64,000 nt of DNA from contig NC_045148.1 in the NCBI RefSeq assembly GCF_008831285.2, positions 1,674,001 to 1,738,000 of the forward strand, read 5' to 3'. Below the pieces are notes generated by a model. That model searched no databases. It was given only the letters and a program-made list of their open reading frames with translations, and was not told where the DNA came from. Below, one piece after another: positions 1 to 11,887 of the stretch. How positions within the stretch are numbered: the first letter of the stretch is position 1; every line of letters starts with the position of its first letter. This DNA is from Nymphaea colorata (lineage: Eukaryota > Streptophyta > Magnoliopsida > Nymphaeales > Nymphaeaceae). Both the position numbers and the translations under genes were made by a program.

Positions 1-496
1 AAAAATTTCAATAGTAGTAACTTTAGATTTCTTGTTTGAAGATGTATGAATACAACAGTAATCAAGCCATTCATGTATGATCTAGTTTAGAACACACACT
101 TATTTGATAGACAAAAAAAGTCATCAGTTCCAAGGTGACTTAAGTTGTTTCAATCAAAGCTTCCAGGATATTGAATTCAAAAAAATTTCAATAGTAGTAA
201 CTTTAGATTTCTTGTTTGAAGATGTATGAATACAACAGTAATCAAGCCATTCATGTATGATCTAGTTTAGAACACACACTTACCCCCCCAAATTTGATAG
301 ACAAAAAAAGTCATCAGTTCCAAGGTGACTTAAGTTATTTGAATCAAAGCTTCCAGGATATTGAATTCAAAAAAATTTCAATAGTGACTTTAGATTTCTT
401 GTTTGAAGATGTATGAATACAACAGTAATCAAGCCATTCATGTATGATCTAGTTTAGAACACACACTTACCCCCCTAAATTTGATAGACAAAAAAG
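1..496. repeat. Tandem repeat, 180-190 bp unit, about 2.6 copies
   Basis: Three head-to-tail units begin near 1, 181 and 371 with the same aaaaatttcaatagt start. Units 2 and 3 carry a roughly 10-bp C-rich insertion (near 283) that unit 1 lacks, so the period changes from 180 to 190. The third unit is broken off near 495. The array touches the window edge and may continue to the left. No coding potential is seen. It could be a minisatellite or satellite fragment. Confidence 0.9.
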
Positions 497-518
497 AGTC
501 TTAAATCCGAAACTTTAA

Positions 519-814
519 GAGGCTCTTTGGTATTAAGAACAAATGTTAGAGTGTTCTTTGAGTCTACCTCAAAACTAAGGCAGATTGATAGGACACTTGT
601 TCAAATGTTCCAGGAATCTTCTACTTTGGAATATATTTGTGAAAATTCACACTTTGATCTTAATATAGGTTGTTTGGCGAACTATCACATGAACCATTTC
701 CAAAGGATGAGGTAGACATATAGAATACCATAACAAGTGCTTCATGAATCTACTCATTTTTTTTTTATTATTGTCAAAATTCACAGAACACAATTACTAT
801 TACCAAACGGCCCC
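519..814. mobile_element. MITE-like element with imperfect terminal inverted repeats
   Basis: The left end reads GAGGCTCTTTGGTATTA and the reverse complement of the right end reads GGGGCCGTTTGGTAATA, giving about 16-bp imperfect inverted ends. The interior shares phrases such as cacttgttcaaatgttcca with the element at 50358-50524, so it is a longer member of the same family. A clear target-site duplication is not visible. The ORF inside it is not considered a gene. Confidence 0.55.
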
Positions 815-3400
815 AAAAGTCTAAAGTAGAACCGCGGATTTGAACTGGGACCAACATCAGATTCGAACCTGGACGTCCCACTTTATTCACAATCCCGTGC
901 TATAAAATGTCTTGCAGGGAGTAATGACCCTGATAGTCCTTATCAAGTCCTGCCATGAGTTCAGGTACTAATAAGAAGAAATTGGATTAATTGGACCACA
1001 TGGGTCGATCCAATTATCACAAACTGAGATAAGATCAGGATGCATTAATTCTCATCCGAATCTTGCATCAGCAGATGCAATGCTGCAAGGGCCGGGGCGA
1101 CCGATTCAGCGGTGCAATAGCGAAGCATGTCGATCAATTAATTTCATTACCCCTTCCAAGATTGAAATCCGTGTGTCCTTTGAGATTTCTTGTTCGTGAG
1201 GCCAACGACATTGATTTTATAGTAAGCCACCTTCTTCCTCCTTTAGTTTTTGCCGCCATGGCCCTTAAAATACTCTATATAGCGTTAGCTCCGGCGTCTG
1301 TATTCTACTGTGCTTCAAATCAGTATTGGCCGCTAATGGCCGAATCTAACACGTTAAACGAAGTTTCTTGGCTTTTTTATTCACAAGTTTATGAGATTTC
1401 CATACACATGTGTGTGTATTATCATGTAATCAATTTGTCGCTATCAGGTTCTTCACGCTACCAATCTCCACTGTTGCAGTTAGCGTGTCTATTGATTCAT
1501 TCATCGAGGAAGGAAGGGTGAGGTAACAATGAGAAGAGGGTGGGTGGCCGACACATATAAACGTCTAGATTTACGCTGCGGTTCCTTTCGTGCTCAGGCG
1601 TCGACCTTTTCCTTCTCGTGTCCTTGAAGCTCTTAGCTGCTCCATTTTTATATGAGCATGGATATTTTATTCTTGCACGATTAGTTGATCGACTGCCCTT
1701 TCTGCAATTTTTTTTTTTTTGTGTACTCGCTTTTACCTGTAATCTGATTGGGATCTTAAAATCATAAAATCATAGTTGTTTTGATTCACTTCAATATCAG
1801 TAGTTTTAGATGTATTTGGTATAATGAAAAGCGCACCAAACCACTCCTAATTTGTTGGTTTTTGAGCAAAATAATCTGTTGCATTTTTCTTCAATGATTT
1901 TTGGATTGCAAGGAGTGACTTTATATATAGACGGGCTCTGTTAGTTCGAAGGTTGATCTCTATGGATTGAATCTTAAAGGTTGGATTTACAAGAAAAAAA
2001 AAAAAAGCAAATGTGATAGTTGGTAACAAGCAGTTGCACCATCTCTATGTAATTTTAGCACATATGCGTGCAGGAGAAGCCCGATGAAAGTTCTGACGTG
2101 GGGACGTTTTCATTTGAATAATATGCACCTTTTGATGAAGTGGAAAATGGTTTTAAATTACACATGCGGCGAGGTTTTCAGATCTTCTTAAGTATTAAAT
2201 AATGCAATCTGTGGATCGTTTTGCAATCATTTGACAAAGGCACCTGAACTACATATACACCGATTAGTTCATCCAAGGCCGAAGCCCTCCCCTTTTCTCA
2301 TGTGCCTGGGTCCAGGGCTGTATCGGGATCTATGTGGGGAGTAAGACATCCATCAAATAAAGTATCCTACGTGCATCCACAAAGTATCCTACGTGCATCC
2401 ACCGTTATAGAGTAGCACCCACAGGAATCCAACTGACAAACGAACTTTCACGAATCCATCAATCTCACCAGCTATGCTTGCTTTGTCTAGTGTTATATAC
2501 TGACCAACTGCCAACCCAGCCAAGGGCCAGGCTGGTCACAACACTATAAATGAGCTAGCTAAATCAATTTTGCAATTCTGAGTAAAACTAAGCTCTCCAG
2601 TTAGCAATCTAATTCAAATTTGTTTTATAGAAAATTAAAACTTCCGAGGACCTTACTGATAATTTTGTCTTTCTGTGTCTTGAGCTTTATCATGGTGTTG
2701 ACCCGGTGGTTGTTGGGGCTCACTCTTAAAAGGGTTTCTGGAGAGAAAAGAAAAGGAAAATGATAATTAAGATGTTTCATGGATCATCATGAAATTTTAT
2801 TCTCGATCCAAGGCATATAAATCCTTGACTCTCTAGTTAAATGAAATGGGGGGAGGATATTAGTTAGACAAGGAATAGAAAGATTCAATATCTTTCGATG
2901 ATCTCAAACTCAATCCAATCGGAATAGGAATCGGGTGTCAACAATGACGAGAAACATTACATATATCTCTTACTGAAGAACCTGAAGGCGCACAATTCTT
3001 TTTAAAGAAAGAAGAAACTAGAAAGTTAAAAAAAAAATCTTAATAATGAACTCATTTAATTCAATCTACTGCCGATTTTGAAAGTAATATTATCTCAAAT
3101 CTCTACCGAGATGAGATCCAATTCCCAAATATAATTCCCATGTCACTCTTCTACTGCTTATTTCTTAAACACATATTTGATAGTGGTACTTTGCAGTCGA
3201 ATATATATATCGGCCCTTCCAACATCCAAAGGGACACCGGCCGCCCTCGATTGACCGGGCACAACCACCATTGAAAGTTTCAAAACCAGTGTCAGGTAAG
3301 CAGTCTCTGTAGAAACTCCACCTATTGGAAATCGCTTAGAAGCATGACTCTTGGTACTCTTCTTGCTAGTAGATGCCCAGGGAGCTCAGCTAGCTCCTTT
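815..3400. other. Spacer without recognised genes
   Basis: This AT-rich stretch holds no ORF resembling a known family. A 20-bp direct duplication (agtatcctacgtgcatccac) lies at about 2361-2402. The last 180 bp, from about 3220, is the promoter of the following gene and is similar to the promoter at about 5365-5610. Confidence 0.5.
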
Positions 3401-3406
3401 CTTCTC

Positions 3407-3413
3407 TATATAA
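3407..3413 (+). promoter_or_regulatory. TATA box of the first histidine-rich gene
   Basis: TATATAA sits 80 bp before the ATG at 3487, in the context CTCTATATAAACTCC. The same context recurs in front of the paralogous gene at 5687. Transcription would start about 25-35 bp downstream. Confidence 0.75.
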
Positions 3414-3486
3414 ACTCCACCTGCCTACTCGCATCTCACACACACTTCCTTGTGAGTTTCTCTAGCTGCTTTTGTTGAGAGACAAC

Positions 3487-3780
3487 ATGAGGGCCATCGT
3501 CTTCCTCTTTGCCGTCCTTGCGGCCATTGCCATGGTCATGCACGTAGCTCATGGTGCAAGAGAGCTAGGTGAAGAAGTACAGACACAATCCTGGGGTCAT
3601 CATGGCTACGGCGGCTACTACCACGGTGGCGGTCACCACGGCGGTTGGCATCATGGTGGTCACCATGGCGGCTGGAGCGGTGGCGCTCAGCAGCCAGTAA
3701 AGAACGATCTCCACTTCGGATACGGTGGGCACCATGGACACGGCGGCCACCATGGTCATTGGAAAGCAGGCAACCCATAA
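3487..3780 (+). CDS. Small secreted glycine/histidine-rich protein (copy A)
   Basis: A single-exon gene for 97 residues. Residues 1-23 form a classical signal peptide (MRAIVFLFAVLAAIAMVMHV, then AHG), with likely cleavage before ARELGEE. The mature part is almost free of cysteine and is built from GGHHG, HHGGW and GYGG motifs, with two histidine-glycine blocks separated by a short polar linker near residue 68. The ATG at 3487 was chosen because it opens the signal peptide directly; the frame also runs slightly upstream without an ATG. A TATA box lies 80 bp upstream and AATAAA occurs at 3986. Expected fate is secretion to the wall or apoplast. Known Gly/His-rich plant secreted peptides include shepherin-type antimicrobials and metal-binding wall proteins; either role here is inference. 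Its closest relative is the gene at 5687. Confidence 0.82.
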   Translation: MRAIVFLFAVLAAIAMVMHVAHGARELGEEVQTQSWGHHGYGGYYHGGGHHGGWHHGGHHGGWSGGAQQPVKNDLHFGYGGHHGHGGHHGHWKAGNP

Positions 3781-3985
3781 CTTCATATCATCAGGGAGAT
3801 ATTCGGCGCTTCATTATGATGTTAAAATAAGAACATATTCTGGAGGTAGCAGTGGACATGTACGCGTGTTTCGTGTTTCATTGCCCTCCCAACTTGTATG
3901 TTCGTTGTGTGTGATGCATGGTACCATTGATGTTGCTTGGTCTGGATGTGTACCGTGTGGTGGTGCAATGAGTGCTTCTACTTGT

Positions 3986-3991
3986 AATAAA
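3986..3991 (+). terminator. Polyadenylation signal AATAAA
   Basis: AATAAA lies 206 bp after the stop of the gene ending at 3780, a normal plant 3' UTR distance. A second near-match (gcaataaatg) follows at about 4025. Assignment is by position only. Confidence 0.45.
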
Positions 3992-5360
3992 ACATGTCAA
4001 AGGTGTGATACCTTGCAAACTTCTGCAATAAATGTCGGTGTAATATTAGTTTGGTATTTACTAGCGTTTAGCCATTGGCATTTGGCAATCTTATGTTTGA
4101 ATGCCGCATTTTTCATGAGTAATGAAACCAACGCTTAAACTCTCTAAGAAATTGAATGATGGTAGTTGATTGGCACTCTACCTCAATCTTGGCGTAGTTT
4201 TGTAAATGAATTACAGTTCTTTCCCTTCCTAGCTAATCTCCTATTTGCACACACAATATATATATATATATATGTGTGCGTGTGTGTGTGTGCTGCAGAG
4301 GATGAATTATTCTCATGAAAAATCCAGCTTTTCGGTAAGGTATTTAGCTGTGGTGCATCTCAAATGTTCAATTACATGGATACCTGATTGGGTCCATGTT
4401 CAAATGAAAAATTAATGCAACTGAGCCTAGACGAACCACACATGAACCTAGCCAGGTTCAGAAGACTAGTATATGATCCAACCGCACCGAACCCTGGGCA
4501 AATCTGAATGCTACCTTCTGGCTGTCACCTGATATGGTTTGGCTCCTGGCTTTTCAAGCCTCGTGTGGTCTAGCCGTGTCTGTTCAGTTGGACAGATTCC
4601 AACAAGCACAGAAAGCTAAGAAGCATCGCTCCACTTATGTTGGTATTGCATGAATTTTCCCGAAATTAAGAACAGATTCATAAAGGACTTGTTTAAGAGT
4701 TTAGTCCTAAAGAAGCTTTTTAGGACAACAGAAAGGGGTCATGAAAAAGTTAAAAAGTCTAAAAAAATAACATTTTTTTACAAAACTTTTGAAAATACCC
4801 CAACCACCTTTCTTTTTCCTTTCAATGTTTATTGGTCTGTGCACACAACTCAATCAAGTCAAACACGCCAGCAGACACTGCCTTCCTTCCCTGGAGAACA
4901 AAAAGGAAAACAATTTCCTTGTCAGGGCTTTTTCTCATCTTTTTGGATGCTTGTTCGGAACTCTGGCACTGAAACATTTTAGGGCACCCAAACACCGAAC
5001 ATATAACGATCTTGCAGAAAAAAAATTAATAAAGCAAAGAAAGATAAAATAAAACAAATTAAGCTCCTCCTACTTGTTCCACCTTCAAATTTTAATGCAT
5101 TTTCAGCCGCTGATTTTTCATTGCTAGAGTCTTGAGACCATGCAAATTACAGGGCCATATTTTCAAAACTTAAAAAAAATGGAGCTAGTTTGGATGTCGA
5201 GTCATGCCCATGGTCGATGTGTTTGTCTGGCGTGAGAAGGATTTTGGTAAATGCAGACATCATCGTATGGAAATAATTGACCAAAGATTATTTTTCCGTG
5301 TATGATCGTGACTGTCAATTGTCATCCGTATGACAGCGTCAAGATCATTGTCGTGATTCG
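3992..5360. other. Spacer between the two plus-strand histidine-rich genes
   Basis: No gene is recognised. It contains an AT then GT microsatellite at about 4257-4291. Several short ORFs in A-rich sequence near 4650-5050 have no family resemblance. Sequence from about 5365 onward is the duplicated promoter of the next gene. Confidence 0.5.
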
Positions 5361-5440
5361 AACGATGCCGGCCGTGGGCCTGACCAGGCACACCCACCCT
5401 TGATCATTTTAAACCAACGCAAGGTGAGCAGTCTCCCTAG

Positions 5441-5565
5441 AGATCCTCTGTAATGCAAAATATTGCAAAGCACCTTCAATACTCCTCTTCCTAGTTCTGT
5501 ACAGATCTTCTGTAATGCACAATATTGTGAAGCATCTTCACCAATGCTCCTCTACTTAGTTCACA
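5441..5565. repeat. Tandem duplication of about 62 bp in a promoter
   Basis: Two imperfect units start with agatcctctgtaatgca (5441) and agatcttctgtaatgca (5503). They lie immediately upstream of the TATA box of the gene at 5687. The promoter of copy A has only one related segment, so this is a local promoter duplication after the gene duplication. Confidence 0.75.
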
Positions 5566-5608
5566 GAATCCAAAGGCAAGCTCACAACAATGTGCAGCTT
5601 CTTTTCTC

Positions 5609-5615
5609 TATATAA
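5609..5615 (+). promoter_or_regulatory. TATA box of the second histidine-rich gene
   Basis: TATATAA in the context CTCTATATAAACACC, 78 bp before the ATG at 5687. Nearly identical in sequence and spacing to the TATA box at 3407. Confidence 0.75.
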
Positions 5616-5686
5616 ACACCATCATCCTATGCCCGATCACACATTCCAACTGAGTTGATCTCTGGTTGCTTTGAGTGAGAGAAAGG

Positions 5687-5959
5687 ATGAACAAGAGGGT
5701 TGTTGTATTGCTCTTCGCTGTCCTTGTGGCCATCGCCGTGCTTATCCATGCGGCCGATGGTGCGAGAGGGCAAGGTGAAGCCGAGCCACAAGCCTGGCGT
5801 TTTCGCCACCATTATCGATGGCATCATGGTGGCTGGGGTTACCGCCGCTGCTGCCATGGCCATTGGCATCACCGTCACGGCGGCTGGGGTCTCCCCGCAG
5901 AGGAACCAGCAGTCCAGAATGGTCTCCACAACGGACATGGTGGCCACCATGGCCATTGA
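5687..5959 (+). CDS. Small secreted glycine/histidine-rich protein (copy B)
   Basis: A single-exon gene for 90 residues. The signal peptide is residues 1-24 (MNKRVVVLLFAVLVAIAVLI, then HAADG), with probable cleavage before ARGQGEA, the same junction style as copy A. The mature protein has HHYRWHHGGWGYRRCCHGHW followed by a second His/Gly block ending GHGGHHGH. Unlike copy A it has a CC pair and more arginine and tryptophan. The ATG at 5687 is the first ATG of the frame. TATA box at 5609 and AATAAA at 6025 define a compact gene. Gene and promoter resemble copy A about 2.2 kb upstream, indicating a direct tandem duplication. Extracellular metal-binding or antimicrobial action is inferred from composition only. 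Confidence 0.82.
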   Translation: MNKRVVVLLFAVLVAIAVLIHAADGARGQGEAEPQAWRFRHHYRWHHGGWGYRRCCHGHWHHRHGGWGLPAEEPAVQNGLHNGHGGHHGH

Positions 5960-6024
5960 GAAGGATTAGCTGCCAGCCCGCAGCTTCATCTGCAGTATTC
6001 CTCGGCTTTTCCATGGGCTTGGTT

Positions 6025-6030
6025 AATAAA
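6025..6030 (+). terminator. Polyadenylation signal AATAAA
   Basis: AATAAA lies 66 bp after the stop codon of the gene ending at 5959. Assigned by position. Confidence 0.45.
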
Positions 6031-6189
6031 AGGCGTTGTGGAGATAGGAGTGAGCAGACTGATTGGTGTACAATCGCATGCCCTTCCAATTACTTGCATG
6101 ATCGATTATCTATATCTGGTATTATGGTGTATTATGCATGGCATCATTGGTGTTACTTTGGGTCTACCTCCGGTGCTTATTACTAAGTG

Positions 6190-7260
6190 ATGAGTAGTAC
6201 AATCGCTTGAACTGTATTGCATGTATTAACCATGTTCTTGGTTCGCTTCTAGAGAATGTTATTAAATATTGGATTGAGGGTCCGAATGTCTTGCGTGTAT
6301 TGACCACTTTCTCGGTTTGATTCTAGAGGATGCTATCTTAATGATATTGAATATTGCGTTTAGGGTTGATATTCTTGAGCCTAATGTGGCTAGGAATCGA
6401 AATTACTTTCTAATTAATGCTCTCTTTCTCTTTCTACTGAAAAGTTAATGTCGTGATCGCCTGCAACTTAAATCTCATCCAATGGAATTGTGTTATCAAG
6501 CTTCGTAGGAACTTGTTGTTTGGTATTGATCGAGCTGCCCCTCAGCTTGCTTATAATTAAAATATGGCTATTCCTTCCAACATAAGTTTCACAACATTGA
6601 TAGTTCCCTAAGATGATATTATTTAACAACTGTATATGATTATGAGAATGGCTGACCTGTACATGGGTGCACTATATGTAGGATTCACAAACTTTGACAT
6701 CTCCAAATATGAGATCTTAAATGTTCTGCCTTTCTGGCCTCTGTTCCATATAAAAATTGACAAAATTCATTTTAGATCTCACAATAGCATCACTCAAATA
6801 AATGGCACGAGACTTTCCAGCTCATATAACTTGATTTACGCATTGGTTTTCTATAACTTGTTTTGAATCCTATAAACAATTTAAACTCATATTTACAGTC
6901 GAGTGTACCAAAAGTGTAAATGTCAGCAAAGGCACCAAAAGGCACACTAGGATTTTAAATCCTCCAGCCATCCCAATGCAATATATCGAGCTGCTAAAGC
7001 ATCCGAACAGCTAGAGAGATCCATGTATAGACACACAAAAAGAGGTGTTGAACATTTCGATGCTAAACAGATGAGAAATAATCTCATCCATTGATTTTTT
7101 TCAAATCTGCAATTCATGGAAAACAATGAAAAAAAAAATGTATGCAATAATGCCAGATGATAAAAATGTCACATTTTTTATTTGTTTTTCTCTTAACTAC
7201 TGATCTGGAAACGATCAGGGGCTGAGGTTTTTATTTTCCAGAATAGAAGTGTCTATCATC
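6190..7260. other. Spacer without recognised genes
   Basis: AT-rich intergenic sequence between copy B and the compound microsatellite. The short ORFs at 6636 and 6947 show no signal peptide, domain or repeat and are not called. Confidence 0.5.
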
Positions 7261-7266
7261 TACTGG

Positions 7267-7436
<170 letters not shown>

Positions 7437-7718
7437 TGCCAAACACAAACTCTTGATTATCCCCTGATGCAAAAGGAGGAGCTTATTACAACATAAACAA
7501 ACACCAACAACACGAATACCCGCACGCATGCTACAGCTAGCTTCCAAATCCATTCTCTAGACCTGAAGAACGAAATATATCAGCATTTCGAACCTTCTAC
7601 AGAACACTCTACACTTCCTTATTTTTTCTTTTTTCCAGGAGAAGCATGCACTACACGTACGTCCGAAGAAATTAAAGAGAGGAGCCTCCGTTGGAGCTCA
7701 ATGTGACTGAAGGGTACT

Positions 7719-8099
7719 TCAAGGATGGTCATGGCAGTCGCCTTTGTCATGGTGGCGGTGGTGCTTGTCATGGTGATGGGGGCGTTCATGGTCGTGGTCG
7801 TGGACACGGTCGTGGTCATGGTCATGGTCATGTTCATGATCGTGGTAATGGTCATGCTCATGGTCATGTTCGTGATCGTGGTAATGGTCATGGTCATGGT
7901 CATGATCATAGTGATGATGATCCTCGTCATGATCATGGTGGTGGTCGTCGCAATCGCCGTCGCAACGCCATGGGAGGTGAGGCCAGTCGTCGCCGAAGTT
8001 CTGGACGCCTTTCTCCGGCGCAGGCCTCGCTCCCTCTGAGACGTAGACAGCCAAAGCAATGGCTGCGAACAGCACCAAAATCGCCACCGACTGCTTCAT
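7719..8099 (-). CDS. Secreted histidine/aspartate-rich protein (copy C)
   Basis: A single-exon minus-strand gene for 126 residues. The signal peptide is residues 1-23 (MKQSVAILVLFAAIALAVYV, then SEG), followed by ARPAPEKGVQNFGDDWPHLP. From about residue 50 the chain alternates His with Asp or Glu (DHDHDHDHYHDHEHDHEHD) over some 60 residues, ending KGDCHDHP. Alternating His-Asp tracts are typical of sequences that bind Zn, Cu or Ni, so an apoplastic metal-chelating role is plausible but inferred. The coding repeats give misleading ORFs on the other strand. The start is fixed by the signal peptide and by a TATA box about 77 bp upstream. The 5' leader (CTCTCCGCA-type) resembles that of copy D, also on the minus strand. 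Confidence 0.82.
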   Translation of the reverse strand: MKQSVAILVLFAAIALAVYVSEGARPAPEKGVQNFGDDWPHLPWRCDGDCDDHHHDHDEDHHHYDHDHDHDHYHDHEHDHEHDHYHDHEHDHDHDHDRVHDHDHERPHHHDKHHRHHDKGDCHDHP

Positions 8100-8175
8100 C
8101 TTTGCCTCACTGAGTGGAGTGAGCCAAAGGATCTACGCAAGTGTTTGTGCGGAGAGACTTGTGATGGAAGGCTCC

Positions 8176-8183
8176 CTTATATA
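8176..8183 (-). promoter_or_regulatory. TATA box of copy C
   Basis: On the minus strand the sequence reads TATATAAG, about 77 bp before the ATG at 8099. Spacing matches the other members of the family. Confidence 0.7.
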
Positions 8184-8359
8184 GGCAAAGGGACAGTGCC
8201 AAGTTGCCACGGTCCTGTTGAGCAAGAGCATAGAAGCATGAGCCCACTAATTTCTTTCTCGAGGAAACAAATTCGATCTTGAGAAAATTGTCAGATTGTG
8301 ACCAATCAAAGTGTAAATGATTTAGCTCACAAAATAATATCTTTCTTTCTATGGTCAAA

Positions 8360-9071
8360 CCGGGGTGATCAGTTGCCTGGTGGCTGAGTAATTTATTGCG
8401 CTACACGAAATGAAAGTTAAAATAACTCGCTGAGTTCGATCTTCGCTTAAAAAATAAGTCAAAAGATTCTCCTCCCCGTTCGAAAATTAAGAGCAGACTC
8501 TTCTTCCAATCTGTACAACTGACAATGCACATGCATGGCTTCCCTTCTTGCCTTCAACTCTTATCGGCCTTCTCATTGTACTAATTATTAAAGACACACG
8601 GCTTTAACATTCTAGCAATGGAGGGCACCGTGATGTTAAGGTATTGGATTTGAATTGGATATACTCTCAACCACATCTATGCTTTCTAACATTTATATAC
8701 TCAGATTTAAATACAAATTAACAAAAATCATATCTGAATCTGATTCGAAAATCGATTTCACAATCCGAAACCAATCAGAACCTGATTTTTAGAATAGAAT
8801 GGAAGGCTCTTTGCTGCAAGTTTCTTCCTTGCCCGGGAATAGGATGAAGAAGTTCAGCACTGCAATTGGCTGGACTGTTCCCTCTTCACCGAAATCGGAA
8901 TACCAAACCAGCGGTTGTCACGCCGTATCTACTGGCAGAAACAGAGGAATATCCTAAAATATTGTGTTGCTGCGGATTTATTAAGCAAACCATCGTGAGA
9001 GACGATGACCAGAGTCTGAGTTGGACTCTAACATGACAATCCTAAATGTAATCACATGACCCCAACACTCA

Positions 9072-9122
<51 letters not shown>

Positions 9123-11820
9123 GTATGTGTGTGTGTATCATTGACTTTTTAATTACATGTTATTGAAGAGCTTCACCGGTATATATATTTTAATGGGACA
9201 GTTCAAGAATTGGCAGCTGTGAAGCTAATCATGTTGATATGTTGGCCTGGACTTTCTGGAAAAAGGATATTGAAAACACCAAGTGCATACTACTTTCGTT
9301 TTCTCATAAATGCAATATCCGGCCTCATTAATGTTATTTTCATTAAAAACTAGAAGGATCCAACAATATGGAAGTGGACACATGAAAAAGAATCTGTGGG
9401 GTTCTGTTGACTGAATCGATTTACAGAATTTTATCAGGAGGACTACTCAATTCCCTGTAGAATTTTTCTGATCATTAATAAATATATATATATACGTATT
9501 TTCTCTCATTAAACAGCTTAAGTTCCACATATTGCTATTTAAAAAGTACAGTGGAGATAATTATATGAGCTAAATTTGTCACAGAAATTGTCCAACATCC
9601 CAAAATCCTAAACATTTATTTGTTAAAAATTAAAAGAGTGGCGGAGAAAATGTTTTAAGTTGGATCGGTCGTCCTTCTTAATCTGCGCTCAAAAGTTTCT
9701 CTTCCACTTCTGTCGTCCTTCTTAATATATAAGAGAAAAGTTTTTTCTTCCACAACGCTGCCTCCACTAGTCTAGATGTGAAAGGGAGCAGATCGTGGGT
9801 GGAGTGAGGAAGGGATGCTCTGGTGCTGTGATCAACTTCATTATTAATTAACAGGAACTGTCGAGGACTTATCCTTTCGGCGACAGGGGAAACAGATCTC
9901 GAAAGTTGCTGAGAAGCGATATACTTCTACAAAACAATTCTATGAGATATGTGTGCTTTTATGCGTTGCCGTGCAGCCATGGTTATGCGCTTACAGCAAC
10001 AATTACTTAACATCATATATATCACTGTGGAAAACAAAAAAGTGCATCAAGAAAAACTAAATATGAAACAATTGAAAGAAAATGGATTAAATGTGACTTT
10101 AATAATCCGATAAGTGATTTTCGTAACGAATGAAACGAGGTTCAATCATTCCCACAAATTAGAAAACCGGCCAGTTTCTCCATTAAGTTTTTGCCTCTTT
10201 GAGGGGAGGAGACAAAAATATTTTTTCATTTTCAGTTGCTTGAACACGTTTGTTCCATTCTAGATGGGACTTATATTTCAATAATTTCCAAAGGCAACAA
10301 AATGACGGGTTGTGGATGGATCGAGGCTAGATAAGTGGTGCCCTTCAGATTCCCCTTGGCCACCTCCTCATCACTTCCTAGATTAATTTAACTTTATGGG
10401 TAGGTGAGCAAGAGAAATATTTCATTGTAATGCTCAAGAGCCAAGGCCTCCTTGGGGTTGGTCCTTTGGTGTTTCGATGTACTGTGTTGGCTTTAACTTG
10501 TAGCACAGAAAATTCGCGTCTTCAACACTAGAAATGGGAATTGGCCACCCTACCATTTCCCACCCTGACCATTGCGGCCACCAAAAGTGGTGTATATAAT
10601 CAGCTTCGGCCAAAAAGATCTACTTTGTCTCACAAATGATACAAGGACAAAATGGAAGAAAGTAAAAAAATAAAATAAAGTTATGAAAATATTCATTTTT
10701 TGCATAAATGGCTAAAAAAGCTCCAAAACTCTTTTTGGGGCATTTTTGTTGCACCTCAGTAAGGTGGTGCATGAAACTTGGACTCCTCCCATACTAGCCT
10801 CTGGAAAAGCCTTAAAAGTAACAATCCCTTCATGGACCTAAGAAAATAGATGCTCTCTCTCTCTCTCTCATAAATTTTCAACCTTTCTTCTCAAAGTTTT
10901 GAGACAATAAGGAAGCCCTTTTCTCGTTTCAAATAATCTTCTCAAACTCTTCTGCTTCTGTACATTGCATTGCCTGCCTTCATCGGGTTTGAGTTTGCTG
11001 GAGTAGTTAGAATTAAATTCAGTTGTTCTCTAGCTTTTTGAAGCGCCCGTTTCGAATGAACTGAAATCATGTCACTACCTCAGCGGCTTGGATGATACAT
11101 TTAATGCAGTTGTCTATGTATTGATTGGACCTGAGGTACATTATCACAGCCAAATAGAGCTCCAGTGAACGTACAATGAATTAGCGACACAAAGTGGCCA
11201 AAAAGATCAATTGAACTTTTGCTAATCGTCCCCTGCTAATGGTGTAGGAGGGACTTGCTACAATAACTAATTAATCAGCACCAATTTCGATGTCAATGTA
11301 TCTGATCTTTAGATCAGATATCTCACCGAACCATTTTGAAAAAAATGGATGTATAAAAATTTTATTGCCCGAATAAGAAATCGGATGGAATTCGAATTTA
11401 AGAAATGACATCCCATGGAGTGCAGATTTAGATATACATAAATGTCTGATCAGATTAAGATCAAATATAGTTTTAAATAAATATCATATATCCAACACTC
11501 TTATATTTTAAAAGTTGGCCAAATTCGATACTAAATTTTGATTTGGAATTGGACATTAATGCCAAAATCATATTCCAATTGTAAAATGAATTTCAGATTT
11601 GGATTCGGACGTGGCTTTTCTTTGATCATAATTGAAACCAAATTGGAATCAATATCCAAAAAAAAAAAAAACAGATACAATTATGAGTAAATCTATGTCC
11701 GATTTTAATCTGATCCGTTGACATCTACTCTCAGCTGAGAATGCACCAACTAGCACGTCCATTAATCCTTAAAGCAGCAAACCCTGTTAGCGGCACATAG
11801 AACCTTCTAGCAAAAGTTGT
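8360..11820. other. 3.4-kb spacer without recognised genes
   Basis: No long ORF, splice-linked frame or RNA gene was recognised on either strand. It contains an AT microsatellite at about 9076-9119 followed by a short GT run, and scattered A/T-rich stretches. A diverged transposon remnant could be present but I cannot support one. Confidence 0.5.
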
Positions 11821-11887
11821 TGGCGCTCCAACTTATTCTTCTTTCGAAGTAACTTTATATGAGAAACCAGATACACACGGTTCGTCT

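Noticed and set aside
840-900. tRNA-like phrase (gattcgaacctgg)
   Set aside because: Only a T-loop-like piece; acceptor, D and anticodon arms cannot be formed.
1063-1521. 152-codon plus-strand ORF
   Set aside because: No recognisable domain, no repeat structure and composition like translated intergenic DNA.
4650-5052. Two overlapping ORFs in A-rich sequence
   Set aside because: Lys/Phe-rich low-complexity translation without family resemblance.
7725-8059. Long Met/Val- and Thr/Met-rich ORFs over copy C
   Set aside because: Frame shadows of the His-Asp repeat coding region; the frame with a signal peptide and TATA box is the real one.
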